NCBI GenBank assembly: GCA_021831785.1
Contig: JAKBMB010000029.1
Location: 23,065-87,064 of the forward strand
Length of the DNA: 64,000 nt
Direction of reading: 5' to 3'
Origin: Deltaproteobacteria bacterium
Lineage (GTDB): Bacteria; Desulfobacterota; Binatia; Binatales; Binataceae
The notes beneath the pieces are model-generated. The model was not told where the DNA came from and did no database searches. It worked only from the letters and a program-made list of their open reading frames with translations. Positions within the stretch are counted from its first letter, which is position 1, and each line of letters opens with the position of its first letter. Positions 38,076 through 47,168 of this stretch are shown piece by piece. A program made the position numbers and the translations under genes.

Positions 38076-39056
38076 CTACTCGACGCGCAGAACGATCTTA
38101 CCGAAATGCTCGCTCTGGCGCATTATGCCGTGGGCACGGGAGACCTGCGCAAGAGGAATCACGGTGTGAATCGGCGGCCTTAGCCGGCCCGTCTCAAGCT
38201 CGCGCCCGAAACGGCGCAGGAAAGTCTCGACGATCTCTCCTTTCTCCTCGGGAGAGCGGCTGCGCAGGGTCGAGCCGATCAGCCTCAGGTGGCGGCGCAG
38301 TACGGCGGCAAGATCGATTTCAGCGCGCGCGCCCTGCATCAGTCCAATCAAAACCATCCGCCCGCCCGGCGCCAGCGCCTCGATATTCTCCATCAGGTAG
38401 GCGGCGCCGATACTGTCCAAGATAACGTCGGCGCCGCGGCCGTTGGTTGCGGCCTTGACTTTCGGCGCGAACGGACCCTCTTTGTAGTTTATCGCGATGC
38501 TGGCGCCGAGCTTGATACAGCGCTCGCACTTGCTGCGATCGCCGGCGGTGACGATCGCGCGCGCGCCGGCCAGCGCAAGGAGCTCAATCGCGGCCGTGCC
38601 GACGCCGCTGCCACCGCCATGAATCAGCGCCGCTTCGCCCTCTTTGACCTCGGCCAACATAAACAGGTTTAAAAAAGCGGTGAGAAAAACCTCGGGAAAC
38701 GCCGCCGCTTCCTCTTCGCTCAGCGCGCCGGGCGAGTGGAGCGCCGAGCGATAATCCACCGCCACGCGCTCGGCGTATCCTCCGCCGCTCAACAGCGCCA
38801 TCGCGCGGTCGCCCGTGCGCCATCCGCTGGTCCTCTCGCCTGCCGCGATCACCTCACCCGCGCACTCAAGGCCGAGAATAGTCGAAGCGCCCGGCGGCGG
38901 CGGATACAGACCTTGACGCTGCATCAGGTCGGCCCGGTTGACGCCGGCATAGCGCACCTTGATCAGCAGGTCCGTCGGCCCCGCCTGGGGCTCCGCCACC
39001 TCGCCGAGCTTAAGCACCTCTTCGTCGCCCGGATGGTCGAACACTACCGCCTTCAT
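38076..39056 (-). CDS. NADPH:quinone oxidoreductase-type MDR enzyme
   Basis: A 326-residue medium-chain dehydrogenase/reductase without zinc ligands. The N-terminal GroES-like domain is intact (VRYAGVNRADLMQRQGLYP, LECAGEVIAAG). The nucleotide-binding motif is GGGSGVGTAAIELLALAGA, and VILDSIGAAYL belongs to the Rossmann core. The family reduces quinones or activated alkenes with NADPH. It is a single gene upstream of queA on the same strand with a 156-base gap. Confidence 0.9.
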   Translation of the reverse strand: MKAVVFDHPGDEEVLKLGEVAEPQAGPTDLLIKVRYAGVNRADLMQRQGLYPPPPGASTILGLECAGEVIAAGERTSGWRTGDRAMALLSGGGYAERVAVDYRSALHSPGALSEEEAAAFPEVFLTAFLNLFMLAEVKEGEAALIHGGGSGVGTAAIELLALAGARAIVTAGDRSKCERCIKLGASIAINYKEGPFAPKVKAATNGRGADVILDSIGAAYLMENIEALAPGGRMVLIGLMQGARAEIDLAAVLRRHLRLIGSTLRSRSPEEKGEIVETFLRRFGRELETGRLRPPIHTVIPLAQVSRAHGIMRQSEHFGKIVLRVE

Positions 39057-39515
39057 CGTGGGTCTCCTTCCAACTTTGCGCTGACTCGCATTTCAGCGGC
39101 TATGCCGGGCCGCGCTCCTTGCCGGGCTGGCGCGCCCGGCCTGTCTCCGCGCCCTACGGATTGCAAAACGTCGAGACCGTGTGGAGTCGTGGCGGCTGCC
39201 CCGCTTCCGGACCTTCCCCCAATTAACGGGGCTTTGACCGGGCTGCCCCCTTCGCCACCTTCCCTCGCTCTGCGGTGAAGGAGCAGGGAAAAGCGGCGCT
39301 GCAAAGGAAGGAGGTAGCAGGCACAGCGCAGCGGGGGAAAGAAAAACAGGTTCCTTCCCCCTTATTAGAGGGAAGGTGAGGAAGAGGGGTGCTCAAGTTT
39401 CCAGCCTGAGATGACAGTGGCTCGAGCTTTTAGCCTGGGATGACAGGCTAAAAGCCTGTCCCACGACGGTAGAAGACCAAGCTGAGCGTGTGGCTGTCAC
39501 TATATTCCGCAGCCC
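39057..39515. repeat. Repeat-rich intergenic region with alternative hairpins
   Basis: It holds the direct repeat AGCCTGRGATGACAG at 39403-39417 and 39432-39446. From 39428 two mutually exclusive hairpins can form: TTTTAGCCTG with CAGGCTAAAA (39428-39453) and GACAGGCT with AGCCTGTC (39442-39460). The 39280-39380 part is purine-rich with GGGAAGG/CCTTCCCCC pairing. No gene is visible. Confidence 0.7.
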
Positions 39516-39749
39516 TCAGTTGTCTGGCGCCCCTGGACACGGGTCATACACCCATCGCGTGTTTCCAGGCTCGGGCAGCGGCTGGCCGTCCTCGCCGACC
39601 GCGGTGACTTGGCCGGCGTGGTCCAGGACGAATCTTCGCGCGCATTTGACACACCTGCCCCGCTCGACGCCTTTTCCGTCGCGCACGCTCTCAAGCCGAT
39701 GCGTATAAAGAACATTCGCCAGTGACACGTTCATCGGGTCATACGTCAT
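39516..39749 (-). CDS. Hypothetical small protein with possible Cys pair
   Basis: A 77-residue frame (MTYDPMNVSLANVLYTHRLE start) with RGRCVKCARRF, a single CXXC, and an acidic Pro-rich end (GQPLPEPGNTRWVYDPCPG). The length and composition are protein-like and the frame is not the shadow of another gene. No ribosome site is clear and I do not recognise the family. Confidence 0.35.
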   Translation of the reverse strand: MTYDPMNVSLANVLYTHRLESVRDGKGVERGRCVKCARRFVLDHAGQVTAVGEDGQPLPEPGNTRWVYDPCPGAPDN

Positions 39750-40135
39750 GCTATCAGACAGGGGGCTGCGAGCCTGCGAAGAAAAAGCTTCACGACCCAA
39801 CTTTTCGACTACGCTCTGGCGGCGCACGATTGTCGGCTGCAAATCTACCGAGAAAAGGCGCCTCAAGACGCTGCTCAGTCAGTCCAAAGGCGATCGCTTT
39901 CGAGCACGAACCACCGGAATAGGCGCCGGTGGCCGCGAAGGATTCAACGATAATTTCAGCGATAATATAGTCGTCGATAAGTAAAAATCAAAGCGGCGCG
40001 CCGGTCGGCAGCGTCCCGGTCCCGCGCGCAAGTCCGAAACGGGCTTGGGGCTTGCCGGCCGCACCCTCACAGCTTGTCTCGTCGGCGAGACGCCCGGCTC
40101 TCCGGATAAGGCTCGGCGGCGCTTAGGGTGCGCTG

Positions 40136-40165
40136 TTTACAGAGCCTCTGCCGGCGCCCTATACT
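40136..40165 (+). promoter_or_regulatory. Sigma70-like promoter, TTTACA-N18-TATACT
   Basis: TTTACA at 40136-40141 and TATACT at 40160-40165 are separated by 18 bases. The start codon of the Cys-rich exported protein follows at 40189, leaving a short leader. It probably drives this gene and the channel gene after it. The bases between 39750 and 40135 hold no gene that I see. Confidence 0.5.
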
Positions 40166-40188
40166 GTGTAAGCGGGCGAAGCAGAACG

Positions 40189-40656
40189 ATGCGTGCGACC
40201 GGGATCAGCAAGCCCAATAAAGGCGCGGGAGCGGCGCCTCTCGGGATGAGCATCGGGATGCGCCGAGCGGCCCAGAAACTCAGCCGGTGTACCTATCGCT
40301 TGCTTCGTGCGTCGAGCCTGCCCAAGAGATTATTGGTTGCCGTGTGTTTGGTTGCCCTCACCCTTCAGGGCGTCGCCGCTTGCGCCGCCACGCTCGGCGG
40401 TCAGCGTGCGATTGACTGCTGCGTTCGGCAGTGTCACGCCGCGCCTCAGCCGTTAGAGTTGCGATGCTGCAACTCGCCGCCCGTGGCGAGCAATCCGATC
40501 GGTCTCGTCCCTGCCGGCAGCCTACCTTGTGATTTGCGGGCGGGGGGTAGAACCGGGTTGCTGCCCCAACCTTCCCATGGGGATTTCATTGCGCGAACCA
40601 AGCCTTTGGGGGCCGGTCGCGCTTCTCTGAACCTCCTTTGCTCGCTTCAGCTCTGA
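40189..40656 (+). CDS. Hypothetical Cys-rich exported protein
   Basis: A 155-residue protein. Residues about 40-66 form a signal peptide or anchor (LPKRLLVAVCLVALTLQGVAACAA) behind a long basic start. After it comes a cysteine cluster, IDCCVRQCHAAPQPLELRCC, that could bind a soft metal. No family is recognised. It precedes a TolC-family channel gene by 129 bases on the same strand, so a role in metal handling at the envelope is plausible. A later in-frame ATG (MSIGMRRAA) could be the true start. Confidence 0.55.
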   Translation: MRATGISKPNKGAGAAPLGMSIGMRRAAQKLSRCTYRLLRASSLPKRLLVAVCLVALTLQGVAACAATLGGQRAIDCCVRQCHAAPQPLELRCCNSPPVASNPIGLVPAGSLPCDLRAGGRTGLLPQPSHGDFIARTKPLGAGRASLNLLCSLQL

Positions 40657-40785
40657 GCTGAGCGGCATCCCTATAGCCAGTCTCCAGGCGTTTGCAGACG
40701 AACCGTCGCGGCGCCTCGTGTTTTCATCTAGGACCGGTGACCGGGTTTGAGGCCTTAAGCCGAACCCGAGCAGAGAGGACTATCG

Positions 40786-42123
40786 ATGGTAACCCGACCT
40801 CGCGGCTTTTTCATGACCAGGTCGCGCGCGCGCAGCCGGTTATTTTTGAGCACCGGGGTGTTGCTTGCGTTGGCCGCCGCGATGCTCACGGCCAACTTGT
40901 GTTCCTTAGCCGAAGCGGCGCCGGGCGCGCCGGCGGATGCGCCCGAGCGGCTTGAGAGTCTGATCGCCGAAGGGCTGCGCAACAGCCCCTATCTCGCCCA
41001 GTTGCGCAGCCAATGGCTTGCACAGCGCGAGGTGGCCCCACAGGTCAGCACGGTGCCGGACCCGGAAATAGCGTTTCAGAACCTCGCGGTTGGCAACCCG
41101 ATCCCCGGCCACGAGCTTCAGACCAGTAATTTCGCCTACTTCGGCTACGGCGTATCTCAAGAGATCCCGTTTCCCGGCAAACTTGGGCTTAACGCCAAAA
41201 TCGCCAGAGCTGACGAGACATACCTCGAGCAGGAGCTCAAGGTCGGCGAGAATGCGGTCGGGCAAAAAATCAGCGGCTTATACTACGAGCTCTCCTACCA
41301 AAACAGCGAACATGGAATCCTGCTGAGCAAACGCGAGGAGCTCAAGCGGATCGCGCAAATCACCGAAGCCCGCTACCGGGTCGGCGAAGCGGCCCAACAG
41401 GACGTGCTCAAGGCCCAGTTGCAAATGAGCGCCATCCTAAAGGAGCTGGTCGACAACGAGAAGGTCGCCGAGCAAAATCAAGCGGAACTCAAGGCAATCC
41501 TGGGGCGCCAGGTGGACTCTCCGGCGCTACGAGTCGGCATCGTTCAACCCACCGAGCTAAAGCTCCGAGGCGCCGACTTGCAGATGAAGGCCGCGCGCGA
41601 CTCGCCCCAACTCAAGGCTCAGCGCGCGCTCGAAGAGCGGGCTTCGCGCAAAGTGGCGCGGACGCGGAAGGACTTTCTCCCCGATTTCGTGCTCCAGTAT
41701 ATGTACCAGAATACCGGAGCGCGCTTTCCCGACTACTATATGGCGACGATAGGCGCCAAAGTGCCGCTCTACTTTTGGCGCAAGCAGGAACCCGCGCTCA
41801 AGCAAGCGTCGCTGGAGCTGGAAGCGGCGCGTGCTCAGCTTCGCGCCACCGAATTGAGCGTCTACTCAAGCCTTGGCGTTCAAGAGGCTGCCCGCGAGGC
41901 CACCGCGCGTCTGATGACGGTCTATCAGGAAGGGCTTTTGCCCCAGGCCGAGGCGACTTACGAATCAGCTATGGCCTCGTATCGTGTCGGCAAGCTCGAC
42001 TTCGAGACTTTGCTCTCGGCCTTCAACGACGTGCTCGAGCTTCAGCGCGGATACTACCGGGCGTTGACCGACCACGAAATTGCGACCTCTAAGATCAAGC
42101 AGATCATGGGCGAATTTCGCTAG
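40786..42123 (+). CDS. TolC/CusC-family outer membrane efflux channel
   Basis: A 445-residue exported protein. The signal peptide region is LFLSTGVLLALAAAMLTANL. The two structural repeats of the family are visible: LIAEGLRNSPYLAQLRSQW with PDPEIAFQN and GVSQEIPFPGKLGLNAKIA in the first, and KAARDSPQLKAQRALEERA with ATIGAKVPLYFWRKQEPAL in the second. These heavy-metal-type OEP features recall CusC/CzcC. The usual periplasmic adaptor and RND pump genes do not follow; the next gene is convergent. A Cys-rich exported protein lies upstream. Confidence 0.88.
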   Translation: MVTRPRGFFMTRSRARSRLFLSTGVLLALAAAMLTANLCSLAEAAPGAPADAPERLESLIAEGLRNSPYLAQLRSQWLAQREVAPQVSTVPDPEIAFQNLAVGNPIPGHELQTSNFAYFGYGVSQEIPFPGKLGLNAKIARADETYLEQELKVGENAVGQKISGLYYELSYQNSEHGILLSKREELKRIAQITEARYRVGEAAQQDVLKAQLQMSAILKELVDNEKVAEQNQAELKAILGRQVDSPALRVGIVQPTELKLRGADLQMKAARDSPQLKAQRALEERASRKVARTRKDFLPDFVLQYMYQNTGARFPDYYMATIGAKVPLYFWRKQEPALKQASLELEAARAQLRATELSVYSSLGVQEAAREATARLMTVYQEGLLPQAEATYESAMASYRVGKLDFETLLSAFNDVLELQRGYYRALTDHEIATSKIKQIMGEFR

Positions 42124-42157
42124 CGCCGGAACGGACCCACCAGTGGCGAGCACCAAG

Positions 42158-43015
42158 TTAGCGGGGGAGATAGCTTAACGGCGGCGCACCCGAGGCGAAC
42201 TCCGCGCTAAGGGCCTGGTAGCTGCCCAGGTCGTCCACGGTGCGGAAATAGCCGTCGAACGCGTAGCCATATATCGCGGCGCCGCGAGCGACCATCGGCG
42301 CGAGCAGATGACTTACTATGCCAAAGGCGGGCCGCCTCGGCGCGAAGTCCACGATGGACGGCTCGCACAGGGTTAGGCCGCAAAAAATGTGCGGCAGCAG
42401 TTTGGACGAAGCTCGCGCGGGTGCTGCGGCCGGGTAGTCATCGTAAGCCGCAACGCCCTCGCTATATTCGTGCTGCCCGCCGCCGGCAGCGTCGCGGGCG
42501 CTGGCCGGGCCCTTCACCAAACGCACCCGCCGCACCCTGCCTTCGGCATCGGTTTCGACAAGGCTATACCCGGCTTCACGCGCGCGGGGGCGCACAGCCA
42601 GAGTGGCAAGCGAGCGGTGGCGGCGGTGAAACTCGACCATCGCACCAAGGTCGAAATCCAGGATGGTGTCGGAATTGGCCACCCAGAAGGTCTGATTGCC
42701 GAAAAACTTGCGCAGCGTCACCAGTGGTCCCCCGGTGTTGAGCAACATCGGCTCCGGCGCGTAGGTTATTTCCAGCCCCAGAGCGGAGCCGTTGCCCAGC
42801 GCCTGCTTGATTAACGGCCCGAGATGATGAAGGTTAATCGCGATCCTTCGCACCCCGGCTCGCTTGAGCATCATCAGGGGATAATAGATCAATGGCCTCC
42901 CGCCCAGCGCCAGCAGCGGTTTTGGTTTGGCCTCGGTCAAAGGGCGCAGGCGCTCGCCGAGACCCGCGGCGAGCACCAACGCCGCAGCGACCTGTCCGCT
43001 CGGGCTCAGCGGCAT
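42158..43015 (-). CDS. murU: N-acetylmuramate 1-phosphate uridylyltransferase-like nucleotidyltransferase (MurU)
   Basis: A 285-residue nucleotidyltransferase. The nucleotide-binding start is LAAGLGERLRPLTEAKPKPL, and VANSDTILDFDLGAM supplies the metal-binding Asp region. Size and gene pairing with an AmgK-type kinase match MurU, which makes UDP-MurNAc from recycled MurNAc-1-phosphate. A Gly/Ala-rich insertion (SARDAAGGGQHEY) lies near residue 180. The start overlaps the end of the kinase gene by ten bases, so they are co-translated. General sugar-nucleotide transferases are the alternative. Confidence 0.82.
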   Translation of the reverse strand: MPLSPSGQVAAALVLAAGLGERLRPLTEAKPKPLLALGGRPLIYYPLMMLKRAGVRRIAINLHHLGPLIKQALGNGSALGLEITYAPEPMLLNTGGPLVTLRKFFGNQTFWVANSDTILDFDLGAMVEFHRRHRSLATLAVRPRAREAGYSLVETDAEGRVRRVRLVKGPASARDAAGGGQHEYSEGVAAYDDYPAAAPARASSKLLPHIFCGLTLCEPSIVDFAPRRPAFGIVSHLLAPMVARGAAIYGYAFDGYFRTVDDLGSYQALSAEFASGAPPLSYLPR

Positions 43016-44133
43016 AACGCCTCGCGAAGCGCCGGAAAGTCGTCGCTCGCGGCTAGTATGCGCCGCGCTTGCTCGACGCAGAAGGGCAGGTAGGCTCGAT
43101 AACGGTGCTGCCCCAGGCGGCTTAGCTGGGCGAAGCGTCCGATCGCCTTGAGGGCGTGCTGCAGCACCGCCAGCCGGTATTCCTCCAGGAAGCTCACCGG
43201 GTCCAGTAAAGATGCAATTTGCGGCTCGACGCGGTGTCGCGCTTGATCAATATAGTAGGCGAGCAGCTCGGCCTCGAGCAGCGGCCCGATTACCGAAGCG
43301 GTATCGCGCGTGGTCAGCATCACGGCCAAATCCTGCACCGCCGGCGCCAGCAGAGCGTCCTGGAAGTCGAGCACGCGCAAGCGGCTGCCGTGCTGCACAA
43401 ATAGATTGTAGCCGTGGTAGTCGCGATGGGAGAACACGCGCGATAGGCGGCCCAGCCGAACGGCCAGCCCGGCTACTTCGGGCGCTACCGTTACCTGTTC
43501 GGCGCCGGCGTTGATCGCGGCCAGACCCTCTTCGAGAAACTGCTCCATCTCCCAGGCGAACAGGCGCTCGTCGTAGGCGATCGAGAAGGCCGGGCAGCGC
43601 AAGTCGCGCCGCGCGGTGCCGTCAACGTGAAACCGCATCAACTCGTCTATCGCCGCCCGGAATAACTCGGGCGCGCGCGCCGGGCTGGCCTTGACGGCAT
43701 CGATCAAGCTGACCTCGCCGACATCCTCGACCAAAATCAGGCGGCTCTCGCCGATCGTCTCCGACACCCCGTTGCTTGGCGGCTCGCTGCCGGAGTCGGC
43801 AGGCCGCGCGCCCCTCGCGTAGTACACCTCCGGCACGCTGACGCCGAGCGCTTTGAGAAACCGCCCCACGTTGAGATACAACGGCTCCGGCAGTGGCTCC
43901 GGCAAAAGCTTCAACGCCCGAGCGTAAGCCGGCAAGTCATGCGGCCCCAGGTGGGCGGCGATCACCGAGGCCGGAGCCCCACTCTCGCCGGGTTCGAGGT
44001 ACACGCGCCAATAGCGGCGCGCGGAGGCGTCACCCCTGAGCTCTCGCAGCGTTTTCGGGGAGGCGCCGGGCCAGCACGCAGGCACCACAGTCTGAAGCCA
44101 AGAACGCAGGGTATGTGGGGCGGCTACTGACAC
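43006..44133 (-). CDS. amgK: Anomeric MurNAc/GlcNAc kinase-like phosphotransferase (AmgK)
   Basis: A 375-residue kinase with an aminoglycoside-phosphotransferase fold. The catalytic loop is FSHRDYHGYNLFV and the metal-binding LRVLDFQDALLAPAVQDLA follows, as in AmgK. The N-terminal part (LRELRGDASARRYWRVY) is the P-loop analogue of the family. AmgK and MurU together bypass de novo UDP-MurNAc synthesis. A GTG at 44133 was chosen; the frame stays open upstream with basic, unconserved sequence. It is divergent from nuoA. Confidence 0.82.
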   Translation of the reverse strand: MSVAAPHTLRSWLQTVVPACWPGASPKTLRELRGDASARRYWRVYLEPGESGAPASVIAAHLGPHDLPAYARALKLLPEPLPEPLYLNVGRFLKALGVSVPEVYYARGARPADSGSEPPSNGVSETIGESRLILVEDVGEVSLIDAVKASPARAPELFRAAIDELMRFHVDGTARRDLRCPAFSIAYDERLFAWEMEQFLEEGLAAINAGAEQVTVAPEVAGLAVRLGRLSRVFSHRDYHGYNLFVQHGSRLRVLDFQDALLAPAVQDLAVMLTTRDTASVIGPLLEAELLAYYIDQARHRVEPQIASLLDPVSFLEEYRLAVLQHALKAIGRFAQLSRLGQHRYRAYLPFCVEQARRILAASDDFPALREALCR

Positions 44134-44452
44134 AACCGGCGATTGTAGCGAGAGGTTAAATGTGTTGCACGTGATGGCCGCTGCTCTTTTACGCAGGCTT
44201 TTAAACGCTGGATTTTTGCGCTTGACAAGTTCACTCCAAGCGCCGCGCTTGTGGCGCGTTCCGACGGTCTCGGCGACTGCGCGTGCCACCCTAACCCGGC
44301 CGGGCTTCGCGGTCGGGCCGTTGGAAACGACCGCGCGGCCGTCTCTTCACGAGGTCGAGATTCGTCGCCGCGGTTAACGCGGCCATATCGCGGTAGTTGA
44401 AAATTCGGCTAAGATACAACGACAGACGGGTTTGGTCTCTTGGAGATGTATT

Positions 44453-44806
44453 ATGGCAACGTGGTTTCCGATCGCGGTCATAATCGGCTTTGCCGCCTTC
44501 GTTGTGGGCGCGATGGTATCTGCCAACCGGATTCTCGGTCCGCGACGACCTAGCCCGGTCAAGGGCCAAGCTTTCGAATGCGGGAATCCGCCCAGCGGGA
44601 GCGCTTGGGCGCGCTTTTCCGTACGGTTTTATCTTATCGCAATTTTATTTCTCGTATTTGATGTTGAAGTGGTTTTGCTTTACCCTTGGGCGGTCGCGAT
44701 TCGTCGTTTCGGCACCGTCGGCTTGGTCGATGCAGGGATTTTTGTCGCCGTTCTAATGGTAGCCCTCATTTACGCTGTCCGGCGCGGCGCTCTGGATCCG
44801 GACTAG
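44453..44806 (+). CDS. nuoA: NADH-quinone oxidoreductase subunit A
   Basis: A 117-residue membrane subunit of respiratory complex I with three helices. GQAFECGNPPSGSAWARFSV is the conserved loop and FYLIAILFLVFDVEVVLLYP the second helix. GGAG at 44442-44445 supports ATG 44453. nuoC follows after 50 bases; nuoB, which normally lies between them, is missing. The 319 bases upstream to amgK show no gene. Confidence 0.95.
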   Translation: MATWFPIAVIIGFAAFVVGAMVSANRILGPRRPSPVKGQAFECGNPPSGSAWARFSVRFYLIAILFLVFDVEVVLLYPWAVAIRRFGTVGLVDAGIFVAVLMVALIYAVRRGALDPD

Positions 44807-44856
44807 CGCGTCGGCGAACGCAGCGCGCAAGGTGCGGAGCGGGAAGAAGGGTTTGG

Positions 44857-45357
44857 ATGCTGATCGAGCGCTTAAAGGAGTGCTGTGGCGGCGACCTTAT
44901 CTCCGCTGAACTTAAGAACGGAGAGAACGTGGCCGTAGTTGGGCGCGACCGTGCGCCGGCACTGATGCGGCTTTGGCGTGACGACGAGAAGCTGCGGCTG
45001 GACTTTCTAATTGATTTAACCGCGGTTGATTGGCTCAGCCGCAAGCCGCGCTTTGAAGTGGTCTATCACCTGCGGTCCTTTTCGCTGCAGCATCGGCTTA
45101 GGGTTAAAATTCCGGTCGAGGACGAGCAACCCTGGGTTTACAGCGCGACCCCGTTATGGAAGGCGGCCGATTGGCTTGAGCGCGAGTGCTATGACATGTT
45201 CGGCATCCGCTTTGAGGGTCACCCCGACCTTCGTCGAATACTGCTGTATGATTCGTTCGTCGGCCACCCGCTGCGCAAAGACTATCCGGTGAGCAAGCGC
45301 CAGCCGATCGTCGAAGAGGTGGACCCGGTGATCAATCCGCGGCCGCAGTCGCGCTAG
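44857..45357 (+). CDS. nuoC: NADH-quinone oxidoreductase subunit C
   Basis: A 166-residue peripheral subunit of complex I. LIDLTAVDWLSRKPRFEVVYHL and WLERECYDMFGIRFEGHPDLRRIL are the family signatures, ending in HPLRKDYP. ATG 44857 has GAAGAAGGG upstream. It ends two bases before a strong intrinsic terminator, so it does not appear to be continuous with nuoD. Confidence 0.96.
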   Translation: MLIERLKECCGGDLISAELKNGENVAVVGRDRAPALMRLWRDDEKLRLDFLIDLTAVDWLSRKPRFEVVYHLRSFSLQHRLRVKIPVEDEQPWVYSATPLWKAADWLERECYDMFGIRFEGHPDLRRILLYDSFVGHPLRKDYPVSKRQPIVEEVDPVINPRPQSR

Positions 45358-45381
45358 CCGCCAACCTGCGGCGGGTTTTTT
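45358..45381 (+). terminator. Intrinsic terminator after nuoC
   Basis: CCGCC (45358-45362) and GGCGG (45370-45374) form a stem around AACCTGC and are followed by G and six T (45376-45381). The stem starts right at the nuoC stop codon. The rest of 45382-45697, before nuoD, shows no gene. Confidence 0.75.
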
Positions 45382-45697
45382 CGCGCCGCCTGCGGGCTCG
45401 CTGGCAGCGAGATCGCCTTGGACCGCTCAGCCGTTAGCATTTCTCGAATCGCCGCGCGAAGGGAGCTTTCGCCGGTTGTAATAATGCCAGGCGGCTTTGT
45501 ATCGTGGTATTAAGGGCTTGCTCGGCGGCATCGTGGTAGTAGGTGCCCACTCGGCGCCGTTGTTCGCTGGGTTGCCTCGGGAGCGCCGGCCGTGAAGCGG
45601 CTGCGAATTGTCTTATCGCAGCGAGCTTCGGAGTTGGCTAGCGCGAAGCGATTATAGCGGGGTCCTAACGGCCCTTTATTGTGTGCGCGAGGAGGCG

Positions 45698-46912
45698 ATG
45701 GCGTTACCTCAGCGGTGGACGCAGCGGACCGAGCTTGAAGACTCGGCCGAAGAAATAATGGAAATTCAGATGGGGCCGTCGCATCCGGCGACCCACGGAA
45801 CGATCAAGTTCAACCTCAAGCTTGACGGCGAGCGCATCATAGACTGCGATGTCGAGATCGGATACCTGCATCGCGCATTCGAAAAGATGTGCGAGCAGGG
45901 CACCTGGACGCAGGTCTTTCCCTACACCGACCGGCTCAATTACGCCTCGCCTATAATCAACAACGTCGCCTTTGCGCTGGCCGCGGAAAAGCTGCTCGGG
46001 ATTCAAGCGCCGGAGCGCTGCCAGTACGCGCGCGCGATAATGAGCGAGATTTCGCGCATCACCGATCATCTGACCTGTCTGGGCATGTCGGGGGTCGAGG
46101 TTGGCGCGCAGACCGTCGGCTTCTATACTATCGAGGCGCGCGAGCTCTTGTACGATCTGGTCGAAGCCGTCACCGGGGCCAGACTGACCGTGACCTGGTG
46201 CCGGTTGGGAGGCGTGGCGCATGACCTGCCGGCCGACTTTAATCAGCGGCTTAAAGCGGCCTTCAAGCGTCTCGACTCGGTCCTGGCCGATTGCGACAGG
46301 CTGCTTTCGCGCAATCGCGTATTCCTCGACCGGATGGTTGGAATCGGCAAGCTGCCGATCGACCAAGCGCTTTCGTTGAGCCTCACCGGCCCGCTGCTGC
46401 GCGCCTGCGGCATCCCATACGACGTGCGCCGGGCCGCCCCATACTTGGTATACGATCGGTTCGACTTCGAGATTCCGGTAGGCACGCAGGGCGACAACTA
46501 CGACCGCTTCATGGTGCGATTTAACGAGATTCGCCAGTCGATGAAGATCGTCGAACAGGCTCTCGCACAACTGCCCCCGGGGCCTATCATCGTGGACGAT
46601 CCGCGCGTAGCGCTGCCGCCCAAGGAACGCGTCTACAACTCAATCGAGGGCTTGATGAACCATTTCAAGCTGATCATGGAAGGCGTCAAGGTGCCGGCGG
46701 GCGAAGCTTATCATGCGGTCGAGAGCCCGAACGGGGAGCTAGGCTTTTACCTGGTCAGCGACGGCAGCGGCCGGCCCTACAGAGTCCGCGTGCGCCCGCC
46801 CTGCTTTTTCGGCATGGCCGGGCTGAACCAGATGCTAATCGGGCATATGGTTGCCGATATCGTCGCGACCTTCGGCATGATCAATATGATCGGCGGTGAG
46901 TGCGACCGTTGA
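45698..46912 (+). CDS. nuoD: NADH-quinone oxidoreductase subunit D
   Basis: A 404-residue subunit forming part of the quinone-binding site. MGPSHPATHGTIKFNLKLDG is near the start, EIGYLHRAFEKMCE follows and IGGECDR ends the protein, as in all NuoD. ATG 45698 has a GGAGG site just upstream; the frame stays open earlier without similarity. The nuoE-N genes do not follow; the next gene is an LPS-type glycosyltransferase, and the 256 bases between them show no gene. Confidence 0.95.
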   Translation: MALPQRWTQRTELEDSAEEIMEIQMGPSHPATHGTIKFNLKLDGERIIDCDVEIGYLHRAFEKMCEQGTWTQVFPYTDRLNYASPIINNVAFALAAEKLLGIQAPERCQYARAIMSEISRITDHLTCLGMSGVEVGAQTVGFYTIEARELLYDLVEAVTGARLTVTWCRLGGVAHDLPADFNQRLKAAFKRLDSVLADCDRLLSRNRVFLDRMVGIGKLPIDQALSLSLTGPLLRACGIPYDVRRAAPYLVYDRFDFEIPVGTQGDNYDRFMVRFNEIRQSMKIVEQALAQLPPGPIIVDDPRVALPPKERVYNSIEGLMNHFKLIMEGVKVPAGEAYHAVESPNGELGFYLVSDGSGRPYRVRVRPPCFFGMAGLNQMLIGHMVADIVATFGMINMIGGECDR

Positions 46913-47168
46913 GGGCGGCTTAAGTGGCGGACCCATGGGCGAAGGCCGGTGGGGACGCGCAGTCAGGGATCGTTGGCGTTCGGCTCTATGATCGCGCGTT
47001 AGACAGGAGCGTAAGCTTGATTCGGATGGAGCACCGGCGAGCGACGCGCGTAAGCACGCGGGTCCCGGTCTTCCTTTCTGACTCCACGAGCGCCTACGGA
47101 TGGCAGACCTGATCGGTTTTCGTAGGCCCACTAGTTTTTGAACGCCTACCGGCGCTGGCGTCCGATCG

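Noticed and set aside
44142..44170. TACAAT as a -10 element of a leaderless amgK transcript
   Set aside because: No acceptable -35 element at the right distance, so the call was too weak.
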